Made by a program: the position numbers and the translations under genes. Below are positions 5,615-5,719 of a stretch of DNA of 5,719 nucleotides, in pieces. Numbering within the stretch: the stretch's first letter is position 1; each line of letters begins with the position of its first letter. The DNA comes from Thermoplasmata archaeon. GTDB lineage: Archaea; Thermoplasmatota; Thermoplasmata; Thermoplasmatales; Thermoplasmataceae. Under the pieces are notes generated by a model. That model saw only the letters and a list, made by a program, of their open reading frames with translations. It made no database searches and had not been told where the DNA came from. The DNA lies in contig JAKBRR010000134.1 of assembly GCA_021845325.1 (NCBI GenBank), positions 1-5,719 on the forward strand, in the 5' to 3' direction.

Positions 5615-5719
5615 ATGGGCTCAGAACTTTTTGATATACTGAAGGATTTTGGTCTTACTGATTACGAGTCAAGGGTGATGGAATCTTTACTTCTCAACGA
5701 TTCACTCACACCTGGAGAA
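5615..5719 (+). CDS. TrmB-like helix-turn-helix transcriptional regulator, N-terminal 35 residues only
   Basis: The frame from ATG 5615 stays open to the window end. The segment LFDILKDFGLTDYESRVMES resembles the TrmB N-terminus, where a short helix leads to the GLTxYExxVxxxLL signature and then the winged helix-turn-helix. TrmB proteins are abundant in archaea and usually control sugar or metabolic genes, sometimes their own. Only the first two helices are visible, so the effector domain and true subfamily are unknown. It is divergent from the minus-strand genes, separated from the nearest by 130 nt. No Shine-Dalgarno site precedes the ATG; the ten bases ahead are GGGTATCCCC. It may be the edge of a different locus rather than part of the defence operon. 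Confidence 0.7.
   Translation, partial: MGSELFDILKDFGLTDYESRVMESLLLNDSLTPGE

Noticed and set aside
1..5719. CRISPR array, tRNA, rRNA, insertion sequence or integrase attachment site
   Set aside because: By eye I found no regularly spaced repeats, tRNA-like cloverleaf, transposase motif or long terminal repeats.

Overview
The window looks like an AT-rich archaeal defence or restriction region. The archaeal assignment is an inference. It rests on a TrmB-like helix-turn-helix start at the right edge, TATA/BRE-like sequences ahead of the outermost genes, and oligo-T termination signals. The operon genes have strong Shine-Dalgarno sites, one matching AAAGGAGGT exactly. This would fit a euryarchaeon such as a methanogen, but nothing here fixes the genus.

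Layout, left to right. (1) Positions 3-422, plus strand: the 3' part of a Vsr-type mismatch endonuclease gene, whose start lies just outside the window. (2) Positions 423-458: a small hairpin with T runs on both strands, serving as a shared terminator between convergent genes. (3) Positions 4986 down to 450, minus strand: a tightly packed four-gene operon. In order of transcription it encodes a DGQHR-motif protein (DndB-like), a GHKL-fold ATPase (MutL/MORC-like N-terminal fold), a 263-aa protein with an N-terminal KRLNFTGR motif, and a 237-aa protein with GIWTW, YRHL and TYDLYS motifs. Junctions are an 8-nt gap, an ATGA overlap and a TAA-ATG abutment. (4) Positions 4987-5118: a putative promoter region with a 9-bp inverted repeat. 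(5) Positions 5484-5119, minus strand: an open frame of uncertain reality. (6) Positions 5485-5614: an intergenic region with a promoter candidate. (7) Positions 5615-5719, plus strand: the first 35 codons of a TrmB-like regulator gene.

Working model (inference). The GHKL ATPase and the two accessory proteins resemble the core of MutL/MORC-type restriction-associated operons. Such operons are known to associate with DNA methylases, Vsr nucleases and Z1-domain helicases, and are related to the Mza antiviral system (MutL, Z1, DUF, AIPR). Here no Z1 helicase or AIPR protein is present between the recognised parts, and a DGQHR/DndB-like protein leads the operon instead. Vsr usually accompanies a cytosine-5 DNA methyltransferase, so one may lie just left of the window. 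The operon may thus be a compact, DGQHR-led variant of these systems: DGQHR protein as DNA sensor or regulator, ATPase as DNA clamp, accessory proteins as scaffold, and Vsr or an outside protein as nuclease.
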